A stretch of DNA of 5,487 nucleotides from Moraxellaceae bacterium. Lineage in GTDB: Bacteria; Pseudomonadota; Gammaproteobacteria; Pseudomonadales; Moraxellaceae. The notes beneath the pieces were generated by a model. It was not told the DNA's origin. It saw only the letters and a list, made by a program, of their open reading frames with translations, and did not search any database. The DNA lies in assembly GCA_021156385.1 (NCBI GenBank), contig JAJNDL010000132.1, positions 1-5,487 on the forward strand, written 5' to 3'. Below are positions 1-5,487 of this stretch, in pieces; within the stretch, counting starts at the first letter, position 1; each line of letters starts with the position of its first letter. The position numbers were made by a program, and so were the translations under genes.

Positions 1-316
1 CCGCCGTCGTCTGGACGGACCCGACGAGCATGTAGCTGGCATTGGTGCCTTTCCATTCGTTGTAGAGAACCTGGCCGGCCGAGGTCGGACGTACCGGCAT
101 CTTGTCGAGGGGGAGCGGCTTGAACTTGCCGCTGCGCTCGAGGTTGGCACGCACGATGTCGGCGGTGCCATCACTGCCGGCGGGCTGGGGGCCTCCGAAA
201 GGAACGATGGCGATGGGGATCGCATCATCGGCCCCACGGGTGATTTCGATCACGAGTTCGGCTCTGGCGAGGCCGGTTACAGCAAAGAGTAAGCTGAAAA
301 GTAAGGTGCGGAGCAT
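1..316 (-). CDS. tolB: Tol-Pal system protein TolB, N-terminal part (runs off window start)
   Basis: This is the first 105 codons of TolB, the periplasmic partner of TolA and Pal in the Tol-Pal envelope system; the rest, including the whole beta-propeller, lies beyond base 1. The protein opens with a Sec signal peptide ([19 protein letters not shown], residues 1-19) and probable cleavage after ARA. The mature N-terminus ELVIEI resembles E. coli TolB EVRIVI, the segment known there to bind the C-terminal domain of TolA. The start of the TolB amino-terminal domain follows, with IPIAIVPFGG, then ADIVRANLERSGKFKPL. The ATG shares its A with the tolA stop codon (TGATG), and a GGAAGA-like ribosome site lies within the tolA end, so translation is probably coupled to tolA. 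Family assignment is firm from the motifs, the signal peptide and the gene order. Confidence 0.95.
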   Translation of the reverse strand, partial: MLRTLLFSLLFAVTGLARAELVIEITRGADDAIPIAIVPFGGPQPAGSDGTADIVRANLERSGKFKPLPLDKMPVRPTSAGQVLYNEWKGTNASYMLVGSVQTTA

Positions 317-1018
317 CACAGGTCTTCCGGTCTGAATTTCAGGATGAAGTTGCGAAAACTCTGGTTGAAAACGGCAATGTCATTGGGAACCGGCAGCGGG
401 CTCGAACGGCGCACGGCCTCCACGGCACTGGCGTCAAAAGCGGGATCTCCGCTGCTCTCTACCGGTACGACATTACCGACTTCCCCGCCCGGCAGGATGC
501 TGATGCGCAGCGTGACAACCATGCCGGCGCGCGCCGAGAGCGGACGGTTCCATTTGGTTTCCACGCGCTGGGCGATCAGGCCGCGATACTGGTTGACGAT
601 GGCCATGTTGGCCGAGACCTTGGTGGCCATGGCCGTCTGCTGGACCTCGCGGCGTAGCCGCTCGATTTCCTCGGCCTGCTTGACCTCGCGTTCCTGGCTT
701 CTTCTCGGGCGGCTTGGGCAGCGCGATCTTCGGCGGCTCGGTGACCGGTGCGGGCAGTTCCATTTCCTGCGGTGGTTCCGGCACCGGTTCCTCCACCGGG
801 ACCGGCTCGGGCTCGGGCATCTTGCGGGCGACCGGTTGCTCCACCAGGACGGCCTGCATGGCCAGGGGCTCCACGACTTCCGGCGGCTTGTGCAGGTAGG
901 GCAGCCCGATGACGAGCCCCAGCACGACCGCATGCAGGAAGAGCGATTTCCAGATGGCCGTCTTGGCGGCACGCAGAGGCGCCGGCCGGGTGTCAGCGTG
1001 AGGCATCGCGAGCAGCAT
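316..1018 (-). CDS. tolA: Cell envelope integrity protein TolA, frameshifted in this sequence
   Basis: TolA links the TolQR proton motor in the inner membrane to TolB and Pal. The N-terminal half reads from 1018 in one frame: a short cytoplasmic tail, then one membrane helix (about residues 23-42) with S25 and H29 in the SxxxH spacing seen in TolA and TonB, then a Pro/Glu-rich linker ending PKPPEKK. The C-terminal half reads in another frame down to 316: [19 protein letters not shown] (helical), then a TolA/TonB-like C-terminal domain with [15 protein letters not shown] and [22 protein letters not shown]. One base must be skipped near 697, or 3n+2 bases restored, to join them; the join gives about 233 residues, short for TolA (E. 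coli 421). Uncorrected, the first frame runs to 473 and loses the C-terminal domain. The start could be 1018 (AGGCAG upstream, 26-base overlap with tolR) or 1006 (14-base overlap). Identity is firm; whether the gene is intact in the cell is not known. Confidence 0.9.
694..705 (-). other. Frameshift position in tolA
   Basis: On the minus strand the codons GAG AAG AAG, ending at 698, belong to the N-terminal TolA frame. The codons CAG GAA CGC GAG, starting at 696, belong to the C-terminal frame. Removing the single C at 697 joins EKK directly to QEREVKQ. A loss of two bases (or 3n+2) at this point would explain the same shift. There is no A AAA AAG-type slippery heptamer and no obvious run that would favour programmed frameshifting. 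The exact base cannot be fixed from sequence alone; the break lies within roughly 10-20 bases of here. Confidence 0.8.
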
Positions 1019-1445
1019 CCGATTCTGCCTGGGTGAGAAGGCCTACGTTCGGCACGCCGGCTTTCTGCAGGCTGGCCATCAGGGTAATGACAGTGCCGTA
1101 GTTCACGCGGCTGTCACCGTTTACCAGCACTGGCGCCTCCGGCGTTGCCAGCAGCGCCTCCTTCAAGCTGGCCTTCAGGTCCTCGCGGGAAACCTGGCGG
1201 TCGTCCCTGCTGCCCTGCTTGAGCCAGTAGGAACCGTCCTGCTTGATGGAAATGACAAGGGGCTCACGGTTCTTGAGGGTCAGGTTGTCGGTGACGGCCT
1301 TGGGCAGCTCCACCTTCACCCCCTGGGTCAGCATGGGTGCAGTGACCATGAAGATCACCAGCAGTACGAGCATGACGTCGATATAGGGCACGACGTTCAT
1401 CTCGGACACAGGCTTCTTGCGCTCGCGACGGAACGTTTTTTCCAT
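993..1445 (-). CDS. tolR: Tol-Pal system inner-membrane protein TolR
   Basis: TolR is an ExbD-family protein that, with TolQ, forms the proton-conducting stator which energises TolA. The 150-residue product has a basic cytoplasmic N-terminus (RRERKKP) and the family motif [21 protein letters not shown]. The membrane helix spans about residues 20-40 and carries D23, the position of the proton-conducting aspartate of E. coli TolR. A periplasmic domain follows (about 44-140), including [33 protein letters not shown], which is typical of ExbD/TolR C-terminal folds. Length matches the family (about 140-150). The ATG lies 14 bases after the tolQ stop, with AAGGCAGG across and just after that stop as the likely ribosome site. 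The 3' end overlaps the start of tolA, so the two are probably translationally coupled. Confidence 0.96.
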   Translation of the reverse strand: MEKTFRRERKKPVSEMNVVPYIDVMLVLLVIFMVTAPMLTQGVKVELPKAVTDNLTLKNREPLVISIKQDGSYWLKQGSRDDRQVSREDLKASLKEALLATPEAPVLVNGDSRVNYGTVITLMASLQKAGVPNVGLLTQAESDAARDASR

Positions 1446-1459
1446 GATTCGGGCCTGCC

Positions 1460-2140
1460 TTACTGACGGGAGTGTGCTTCGCGGTGGAGGATGCTGGAGA
1501 ACTCGTCGGCAAAGGTTTCGTAGCGGGTCAGCAACGCCTCGCTGGAGGAGGCGTAGCGGTTGTAGGCGAGCACCGCAGGAATGGCGGCGAACAGGCCCAT
1601 GGCGGTGGCGATGAGGGCCTCGGCGATGCCGGGGGCAACCACGGCCAGGGTGGCCTGCTGCACCTTCGCCAGACCGATGAAGGAGGTCATGATGCCCCAG
1701 ACCGTGCCGAAAAGACCGACGTAGGGGCTGGTCGAGCCCACGCTCGCGAGGAAGGACAGGCTATGTTCGAGCCGCATCTGCTCCTGGGTGAGGGCGATGC
1801 GCAGGGCGCGCGTGACGCCCTGCATGACGGCGTCGCCGTCGGCTCCCTTCTCACGCAGGCGCAGGAATTCCTTGAAGCCGGCGCGGAAGATGCTTTCCTG
1901 GCCCTGCAGGTTGGAATTGCGGCTGACATGGTCGTAGAGCGTGTTGAGGTCGCCCCCGGCCCAGAAGGCTTCGTCGAACTTGTCGGCACGGGTGCGTGCA
2001 TTCGCGTAGAGGCTGCGGCGCTGGAAGATGATGGTCCAGGACCAGATCGAGGCGGTGACCAGCGCCAGCATGACCAGTTGCACGATCAGGCTGGCATTGC
2101 TGATGAGATGCCAGATCGACATGTCAGGAACAGTATTCAT
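1460..2140 (-). CDS. tolQ: Tol-Pal system inner-membrane protein TolQ
   Basis: TolQ is a MotA/TolQ/ExbB-family channel protein that surrounds the TolR helices and couples proton flow to TolA movement. The 226-residue protein has three expected membrane helices: about 16-38 ([19 protein letters not shown]), 136-158 (around [20 protein letters not shown]) and 168-193 (around [21 protein letters not shown]), with a large cytoplasmic section between the first two. The threonines in LFGTVWG (T146) and LIATAMG (T179) match conserved channel residues known in E. coli TolQ. Length is that of the family (about 230). The chosen ATG has an AGGG about ten bases upstream; an in-frame ATG six codons later has no clear ribosome site. 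It sits 50 bases after ybgC and just before tolR, the standard tol order. Confidence 0.96.
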   Translation of the reverse strand: MNTVPDMSIWHLISNASLIVQLVMLALVTASIWSWTIIFQRRSLYANARTRADKFDEAFWAGGDLNTLYDHVSRNSNLQGQESIFRAGFKEFLRLREKGADGDAVMQGVTRALRIALTQEQMRLEHSLSFLASVGSTSPYVGLFGTVWGIMTSFIGLAKVQQATLAVVAPGIAEALIATAMGLFAAIPAVLAYNRYASSSEALLTRYETFADEFSSILHREAHSRQ

Positions 2141-2190
2141 GGTGAGAGAGCCCTGTTTAACGTTGTATTGCCGTCACCAGCCGTGGCAGA

Positions 2191-2634
2191 TCAGACTGCC
2201 CCGGCATGCCCGTAACGAAGCTTCAGAAGGACCTTGAGGCGTTCCGGCAATGCCCTGGGTTTCGTGTCGCTGCGCTTGACGCAGGCGACATCGATGGTCC
2301 CAGAAGCAAGAGTTGTGTCGGCTCGCCTCACCTCCTGTGTGAACACCAGCGATGCCCGTCCCAGGGATTGCACCTGGGCACTAACGGTAAGCGCGTCATC
2401 CATGCGCGCGGGTTGGAAATAACGGATTTCCGCCCCCCGTACGACAAACATGAAGTCCTCGTCCGAGTTAAGGTAGTGCTCGAAACCGAGGTGGCGCAGG
2501 AACTCCGTACGCGCCCGCTCCATGAATCTCAGGTAATTAACGTAATAAACGATGCCCCCAGCGTCAGTGTCTTCAATGTAAACGCGTATTGGAAATTGGA
2601 ATTCAGGCAGCGGGAATTGCAGGCTCATGGTCAT
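2191..2634 (-). CDS. ybgC: Acyl-CoA thioesterase YbgC (tol-pal associated)
   Basis: A 147-residue single-domain hot-dog-fold thioesterase of the 4-hydroxybenzoyl-CoA thioesterase family, cytoplasmic, which hydrolyses acyl-CoA thioesters; E. coli YbgC is linked to phospholipid metabolism and the Tol-Pal cluster. The diagnostic stretch is [20 protein letters not shown] followed by MERARTE; D24 in DTDAGG aligns with the catalytic aspartate of the family. Later blocks [26 protein letters not shown] and KPRALPERL match the YbgC core and C-terminus. E. coli YbgC has YHASY where this one has YYVNY. The ATG overlaps the ruvB stop by four bases (ATGA), which favours this start; a second ATG two codons later (2628) is possible. 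Codon use looks less GC-biased than in the neighbours, especially in the first 40 codons (ACT, GTT, ATA and AGA occur). Confidence 0.95.
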   Translation of the reverse strand: MTMSLQFPLPEFQFPIRVYIEDTDAGGIVYYVNYLRFMERARTEFLRHLGFEHYLNSDEDFMFVVRGAEIRYFQPARMDDALTVSAQVQSLGRASLVFTQEVRRADTTLASGTIDVACVKRSDTKPRALPERLKVLLKLRYGHAGAV

Positions 2635-3689
2635 GGAAATAGGTCCGTCTGTTTTAGATGTTCATGAAGCCGCTCGGGCGTCGGCAGGCCGAAGTGCAGA
2701 TAGGCATGCGGGGTGGCGACGCGGCCGCGGGCCGTACGCATCACGAAACCCTGCTGGATCAGGTAGGGCTCGATCACGTCCTCCAGGGTGCCGGCATCCT
2801 CGCTGAGGGCCGCCGCCAGGGATTCGATACCGGTGGGGCCGCCGCCGAACTTCTCCATCAGCGTCAGCAGGAAGCGCCGGTCCATGCCGTCGAAGCCGTG
2901 CTGGTCCACGTCCAGCATGTTCAGGGCGGCGCTTGCCACCTCGCCGTTCACGGCGCCATTGGCCTTCACTTCGGCATAGTCGCGCACGCGGCGCAGCAGG
3001 CGGTTGGCGATACGCGGCGTGCCGCGCGCACGCCGGGCGATTTCTTCCGAACCCTGCGGATCCATGGGCACGTTCAGCATCTGTGCCGAGCGCGTGACGA
3101 TACGGGAGAGGTCGGCCACGGAGTAGAACTCCAGGCGTTGCACGATGCCGAAGCGGTCACGCAGAGGCGATGTCAGCAGGCCGGCACGGGTGGTGGCGCC
3201 GACCAGGGTGAAAGGCGGCAGATCGAGCTTGATGGAGCGCGCCGCCGGGCCTTCGCCGATGACGATGTCGAGCTGGTAGTCCTCCATCGCGGGGTAGAGG
3301 ATTTCCTCGACCACCGGCGAAAGGCGGTGGATCTCGTCGATGAAGAGGACGTCGCCGGCCTCGAGGTTGGTGAGCAGCGCGGCGAGGTCGCCGGCCTTCT
3401 CCAGCACGGGGCCCGAGGTGGACTTCAGGTTGCCGCCCATCTCGCGGGCGATGATGTTGGCGAGCGTGGTCTTGCCGAGCCCGGGCGGGCCGAAGATGAG
3501 CGTGTGGTCGAGCGCCTCGCTGCGCGTGCGCGCGGCGTGGATGAAGATTTCCATCTGCGCGCGCACCTGCGGCTGGCCGATGTAGTCGTCCAGCTTCGTG
3601 GGACGGATGGCGCGGTCGATGGCCTCGTCGCGCTTCCCGGGCGCGGGTGCGGCGCCGACCAGGCGATCGTCGGTGTCCAGGAGGCTCAT
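2631..3689 (-). CDS. ruvB: Holliday junction branch-migration ATPase RuvB
   Basis: RuvB is the hexameric AAA+ motor that, loaded by RuvA, pumps DNA through Holliday junctions during recombinational repair. All motor motifs are present in the 352-residue product: the entry motif [11 protein letters not shown] (29-39), Walker A GPPGLGKT (67-74), Walker B FIDEIH (116-121), the RuvB beta-hairpin region around 130-155, sensor 1 GATTRAG (164-170), the arginine-finger segment SPLRDRFG (174-181), sensor 2 [12 protein letters not shown] (223-234), and a C-terminal winged-helix DNA-binding domain ending with [15 protein letters not shown] and HAYLHFGL. Length agrees with the family (about 335-355). Its ATG overlaps the ruvA stop by four bases (ATGA), and its stop overlaps the ybgC start the same way, so ruvA-ruvB-ybgC are probably translated in a coupled series. 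Confidence 0.98.
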   Translation of the reverse strand: MSLLDTDDRLVGAAPAPGKRDEAIDRAIRPTKLDDYIGQPQVRAQMEIFIHAARTRSEALDHTLIFGPPGLGKTTLANIIAREMGGNLKSTSGPVLEKAGDLAALLTNLEAGDVLFIDEIHRLSPVVEEILYPAMEDYQLDIVIGEGPAARSIKLDLPPFTLVGATTRAGLLTSPLRDRFGIVQRLEFYSVADLSRIVTRSAQMLNVPMDPQGSEEIARRARGTPRIANRLLRRVRDYAEVKANGAVNGEVASAALNMLDVDQHGFDGMDRRFLLTLMEKFGGGPTGIESLAAALSEDAGTLEDVIEPYLIQQGFVMRTARGRVATPHAYLHFGLPTPERLHEHLKQTDLFP

Positions 3690-4276
3690 GCCTTTACCAT
3701 TCCTTTCAGGGCCTGGCGGATCAGGTCTTCCGCGCTGGCATTGTCCTTGACGAGCTTGCCGACGGCGCGCTCGGCTTCGACAGCCTTGTAGCCGAGGGCG
3801 ATGAGGGCGGTGACGGCGTCGCGCTCGGGCGAGGCGGGCAGGGTGATGCCGCCCGCACCGGGCAGCCCGGCAGGACCGTCGCCGACGCGGTCGCGCATCT
3901 CGATCACCAGGCGCTCGGCGGTTTTCTTGCCGACGCCGGGGATACGCGTCAGCGTGGCGATATCGCTCTGGCGCACGCAGGCAGCGAAGGCATCTGCCTC
4001 CATGCCTGAAAGGATGGCCAGCGCCAGTTTCGGGCCGATGCCGTTGACTTTGATCAGCGAGCGGAACATGTCGCGCTCCTCGCGCGAAGCGAAGCCGTAG
4101 AGCAGGTGCGCATCCTCGCGCACGACCTGGTGCACGAAGAGGGTGACGGGTGCCCCCAGCGTTACCTTGTAGAAGGTGCTCATGGGGGCTTCGAGTTCGT
4201 AGCCCACGCCATGGACCTCGACGACGAGAACCGGAGGCTGTTTTTCGATGAGTTGTCCCTGCAGACGGGCAATCAA
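3686..4276 (-). CDS. ruvA: Holliday junction DNA-binding protein RuvA
   Basis: RuvA binds four-way DNA junctions as a tetramer and recruits RuvB. The 196-residue protein begins [15 protein letters not shown], the usual RuvA opening. It has an OB-fold domain I with the acidic pin in [12 protein letters not shown] (E54, D55), then two helix-hairpin-helix motifs, [14 protein letters not shown] (about 78-91) and [16 protein letters not shown] (about 112-127), then a flexible Gly/Pro linker (about 132-150) and domain III (about 151-196), which contacts RuvB. The start codon is TTG, set by the conserved N-terminus; a GAGAG lies about six bases upstream. Length matches E. coli RuvA (203) closely. 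It starts 86 bases after ruvC, with a candidate LexA box between, and overlaps ruvB by four bases. Confidence 0.97.
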   Translation of the reverse strand: MIARLQGQLIEKQPPVLVVEVHGVGYELEAPMSTFYKVTLGAPVTLFVHQVVREDAHLLYGFASREERDMFRSLIKVNGIGPKLALAILSGMEADAFAACVRQSDIATLTRIPGVGKKTAERLVIEMRDRVGDGPAGLPGAGGITLPASPERDAVTALIALGYKAVEAERAVGKLVKDNASAEDLIRQALKGMVKA

Positions 4277-4362
4277 GGCGGCTCTCTCAGGATAGGGTGG
4301 TTATGCGCGGAATTAGTACCACAGCAGCCTCTAACTGGCTACCTGTACAGTAGTGTGCGGGC
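4277..4362 (-). promoter_or_regulatory. ruvC-ruvA intergenic region, probable ruvAB control region
   Basis: These 86 bases are the only clear break within ruvCAB and are noticeably richer in A and T than the genes. They contain the candidate LexA box at 4335-4350 and an imperfect hairpin at 4321-4346 (arms ACAG/CTGT and AGCC/GGCT, seven-base loop). In E. coli ruvAB has its own LexA-regulated promoter while ruvC is transcribed separately, so a promoter here is expected by analogy. I could not find a convincing -35/-10 pair: ACTAAT, CATAAC and TATCCT on the minus strand are weak -10 candidates without a good -35. Confidence 0.45.
4335..4350. promoter_or_regulatory. Candidate LexA (SOS) box upstream of ruvA
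   Basis: The plus-strand 16-mer CTGGCTACCTGTACAG has the CTG-N10-CAG form of the proteobacterial LexA box and matches the E. coli consensus CTGTATATATATACAG at 11 of 16 positions, including both outer triplets. It starts with CTGG, like the E. coli ruvAB box as I recall it. It lies about 60 bases before the ruvA start codon, where an SOS operator would be expected. The core is less A/T-rich than a strong box, and one CTG-N10-CAG can occur by chance, so confidence is moderate. Confidence 0.45.
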
Positions 4363-4884
4363 CTAATCGCGGGCACGACCGCCACGCATGCGGTCGGCGG
4401 TGCCGATGCGGGCGAGGGTGCTTGAGGCTTGCGCATGACAGAGGGCGATGGCCAGGGCGTCGGCGGCATCGGCCGGCGGTGTCTTCTGCAGGGTGAGCAG
4501 ACGCACCACCATGTGTTGCACCTGCTCCTTCAGGGCCGCCCCCTTGCCCACCACCGCCAGCTTCACCTGCCGCGCCGAATATTCGGCGACCGGCAGCGCG
4601 TGATTCATCAGCGCCACGATGGCAGCTCCGCGCGCCTGCCCCAGCTTGAGGGCGGAGTCCGCATTGTTGGAGAGGAAGACCTGTTCGATGGCGGATTGCT
4701 CGGGATGGTAGGTCGCGACGATCTCGGCGATGCCGGCGTAGATGCGGTGCAGGCGTTCGGGCAGCGGCAACTCCGCCATCCTGATGCAGCCGGAGGCGAT
4801 GTAGCGGTGACGGTTGCCGTCGGATTCGATCACGCCGAAGCCGGTGGTGCGGGAGCCGGGGTCGATGCCGAGGATGATGGGCAT
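4363..4884 (-). CDS. ruvC: Holliday junction resolvase RuvC
   Basis: RuvC is the dimeric, metal-dependent endonuclease that cuts Holliday junctions held by RuvAB. From the chosen ATG the protein is 173 residues, the same as E. coli RuvC, and begins [19 protein letters not shown]. The four catalytic acidic residues are visible: D8 in GIDPGS, E67 in AIEQVF, and D139 and D142 in [14 protein letters not shown]. Other family blocks are [18 protein letters not shown] and [22 protein letters not shown]. The frame stays open 24 codons upstream (to 4956), but that extension is unlike RuvC and covers the hairpin-bearing gap. The ATG at 4884 has an AAGGAG about 13 bases upstream, a long but usable spacing. 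It stands 182 bases after yebC. Confidence 0.97.
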   Translation of the reverse strand: MPIILGIDPGSRTTGFGVIESDGNRHRYIASGCIRMAELPLPERLHRIYAGIAEIVATYHPEQSAIEQVFLSNNADSALKLGQARGAAIVALMNHALPVAEYSARQVKLAVVGKGAALKEQVQHMVVRLLTLQKTPPADAADALAIALCHAQASSTLARIGTADRMRGGRARD

Positions 4885-4974
4885 GGAGTTTCCACTTCTC
4901 CTTACGGAAGAGGGCGGTGGCAGATGGATGAGTGGATGTTGCCAGATTCCCGGCACCCTGGCTCCGCGCGCGCC

Positions 4975-4989
4975 CCGGCCATATGCCGG
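4975..4989. repeat. Inverted repeat, 5-bp stem
   Basis: CCGGC (4975-4979) and GCCGG (4985-4989) are perfectly complementary around a five-base loop CATAT. It is the smallest of the three hairpins and could be chance in GC-rich DNA; its interest lies in being next to two stronger ones. Confidence 0.45.
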
Positions 4990-5000
4990 CAGGCGAATGG

Positions 5001-5019
5001 CGCTGCGGGGAACGCAGCG
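5001..5019. repeat. Inverted repeat, 7-bp stem
   Basis: CGCTGCG (5001-5007) and CGCAGCG (5013-5019) form a perfect seven-pair, very GC-rich stem with loop GGGAA on the plus strand (TTCCC in the minus-strand transcript). No T tract follows in the direction of yebC transcription, so it is not a standard intrinsic terminator. Confidence 0.6.
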
Positions 5020-5036
5020 GCGCTCTGGTTGTTTCC

Positions 5037-5057
5037 CCCTCGCTCCGGAGGCGAGGG
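5037..5057. repeat. Inverted repeat, 7-bp stem, just after yebC
   Basis: CCCTCGC (5037-5043) and GCGAGGG (5051-5057) form a perfect seven-pair stem around TCCGGAG, ten bases after the yebC stop codon. On the minus-strand transcript it is followed by GGGGAAAC rather than a U tract, so intrinsic termination is doubtful. It may stabilise the yebC mRNA 3' end or belong to a dispersed palindromic family; its CCCTC/GAGGG ends resemble such intergenic repeats in GC-rich Proteobacteria. Confidence 0.6.
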
Positions 5058-5066
5058 AGTGGCGGA

Positions 5067-5487
5067 TTACTTGCTGAGGGCGGCCATCACGTCCGCGGTG
5101 AAGTTGGCATTGGTGTAGACCTCCTGCACGTCGTCGAGGTCTTCCAGCATGTCGATCATCTTCATGATCTTCTCGGCCTGCTCGACGTCGGCGATGTCGG
5201 CCTGCGTCGTGGCGGACATGGTGACCTCGGCGCTTTCCGCCTTGAGGCCTGCCGCATTCAGCGCATCCAGCACGGCACCGAAGGTTTCCGGCGAGGTGAT
5301 GACCGTGATGCCGTCCGCGTCGCTCTGCACGTCGTCCGCGCCGGCTTCGAGCGCGACCTCCATGACCTTGTCCTCGTCGGTGCCGGCAGCGTAGACGATC
5401 TCGCCGCGCTTGCTGAAGAGATAGGCCACCGAGCCGTTGGTGCCGAGGTTGCCGCCGTTCTTGGAGAAGGCGTGGCGCACTTCGCCC
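5067..5487 (-). CDS. yebC: YebC/TACO1-family protein, C-terminal part (5' end outside window)
   Basis: This is the last 139 residues of a YebC-family protein (usually about 240-250), continuing past the window end with no start inside it; the GTG at 5480 is an internal valine, preceded in frame by Gly-Glu. The visible part begins [28 protein letters not shown], the family signature of the middle domain, and continues with the acidic ferredoxin-like domains ([47 protein letters not shown]). The family was long annotated as putative transcriptional regulators; TACO1 acts in mitochondrial translation, and bacterial YebC proteins have more recently been linked to translation through difficult sequences such as polyproline. 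Which role applies here cannot be read from sequence. Its position ahead of ruvC is conserved in many Proteobacteria. Confidence 0.95.
   Translation of the reverse strand, partial: GEVRHAFSKNGGNLGTNGSVAYLFSKRGEIVYAAGTDEDKVMEVALEAGADDVQSDADGITVITSPETFGAVLDALNAAGLKAESAEVTMSATTQADIADVEQAEKIMKMIDMLEDLDDVQEVYTNANFTADVMAALSK

Larger units (their letters stand above)
4885..5066. other. yebC-ruvC intergenic region with three hairpins
   Basis: This gap of 182 bases is long for an otherwise compact cluster. It contains three short perfect inverted repeats at 4975-4989, 5001-5019 and 5037-5057, annotated separately. The 90 bases nearest ruvC hold the AAGGAG ribosome site but no recognisable sigma-70 promoter. 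No coding sequence is supported here. The region probably separates yebC expression from ruvC, or is a site of mRNA processing; this is inference. Confidence 0.6.

Noticed and set aside
694..705. Programmed ribosomal frameshift in tolA
   Set aside because: No slippery heptamer, no stop codon at the shift and no obvious stimulating structure; programmed shifting is not known for tolA. A mutation or sequence error is simpler.
344..1036. Plus-strand open frame opposite tolA
   Set aside because: No family resemblance and an Arg/Leu/Ser-rich shadow composition; both halves of TolA on the minus strand are clear.
1472..2215. Plus-strand open frame opposite tolQ
   Set aside because: Composition is typical of antisense shadow frames in GC-rich DNA, and tolQ on the minus strand is unambiguous.
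2658..3791. Long plus-strand open frame (377 codons) opposite ruvB and the end of ruvA
   Set aside because: It is the antisense shadow of the GC-rich ruvB reading frame: low-complexity, rich in His/Gly/Ala/Arg, with no recognisable domain, while ruvB on the other strand has every family motif.
4885..4956. 24-codon upstream extension of ruvC
   Set aside because: The extra residues do not resemble RuvC, the protein from 4884 has exactly the family start and length, and the extension runs into intergenic sequence.
5037..5057. Rho-independent terminator of yebC
   Set aside because: The stem is good, but the minus-strand transcript continues with GGGGAAAC instead of a U run, so I list it only as an inverted repeat.
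1..5487. Undescribed defence, mobile or biosynthetic system
   Set aside because: All coding capacity on the minus strand is accounted for by conserved yebC, ruvCAB, ybgC and tolQRAB genes, and no gap is large enough to hide another system.

Overview
The window is a GC-rich stretch of Proteobacterial core chromosome in which every gene reads on the minus strand. In transcription order (high to low coordinates) it holds yebC (3' part only), ruvC, ruvA, ruvB, ybgC, tolQ, tolR, tolA and tolB (5' part only). The order yebC-ruvCAB-ybgC-tolQRAB is typical of Beta- and Gammaproteobacteria. The GC-rich sequence and the protein variants point, as an inference only, to a betaproteobacterium (Rhodocyclales-like). 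No mobile element, CRISPR array, tRNA or rRNA was found.

Layout: 5067-5487 is the C-terminal part of a YebC/TACO1-family protein. It is followed by a 182-base gap (4885-5066) with three successive short hairpins. RuvC (4363-4884) is separated from ruvA by 86 bases that carry a candidate LexA/SOS box at 4335-4350. From ruvA onward the genes are packed tightly: ruvA/ruvB and ruvB/ybgC each overlap by four bases (ATGA), tolQ follows ybgC after 50 bases, tolQ/tolR are 14 bases apart, tolR/tolA overlap, and tolA/tolB share one base (TGATG).

Two systems are joined here. RuvA and RuvB drive Holliday-junction branch migration and RuvC resolves the junction. TolQ, TolR and TolA form the inner-membrane, proton-driven arm of the Tol-Pal system, which acts on periplasmic TolB (and on Pal, outside the window) to keep the outer membrane attached during division. 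YbgC, an acyl-CoA thioesterase, is the usual first member of the tol cluster.

The main anomaly is tolA. Its N-terminal half (membrane anchor plus Pro/Glu-rich linker) and its C-terminal domain lie in different frames, with the break near 696-705, and the reconstructed protein is short for TolA. This is a sequencing or assembly error, a real mutation, or a small deletion in the linker. Other points of interest are the candidate LexA box ahead of ruvAB, the TTG start of ruvA and the hairpin cluster after yebC. I see no sign of an undescribed system; this is conserved housekeeping DNA.
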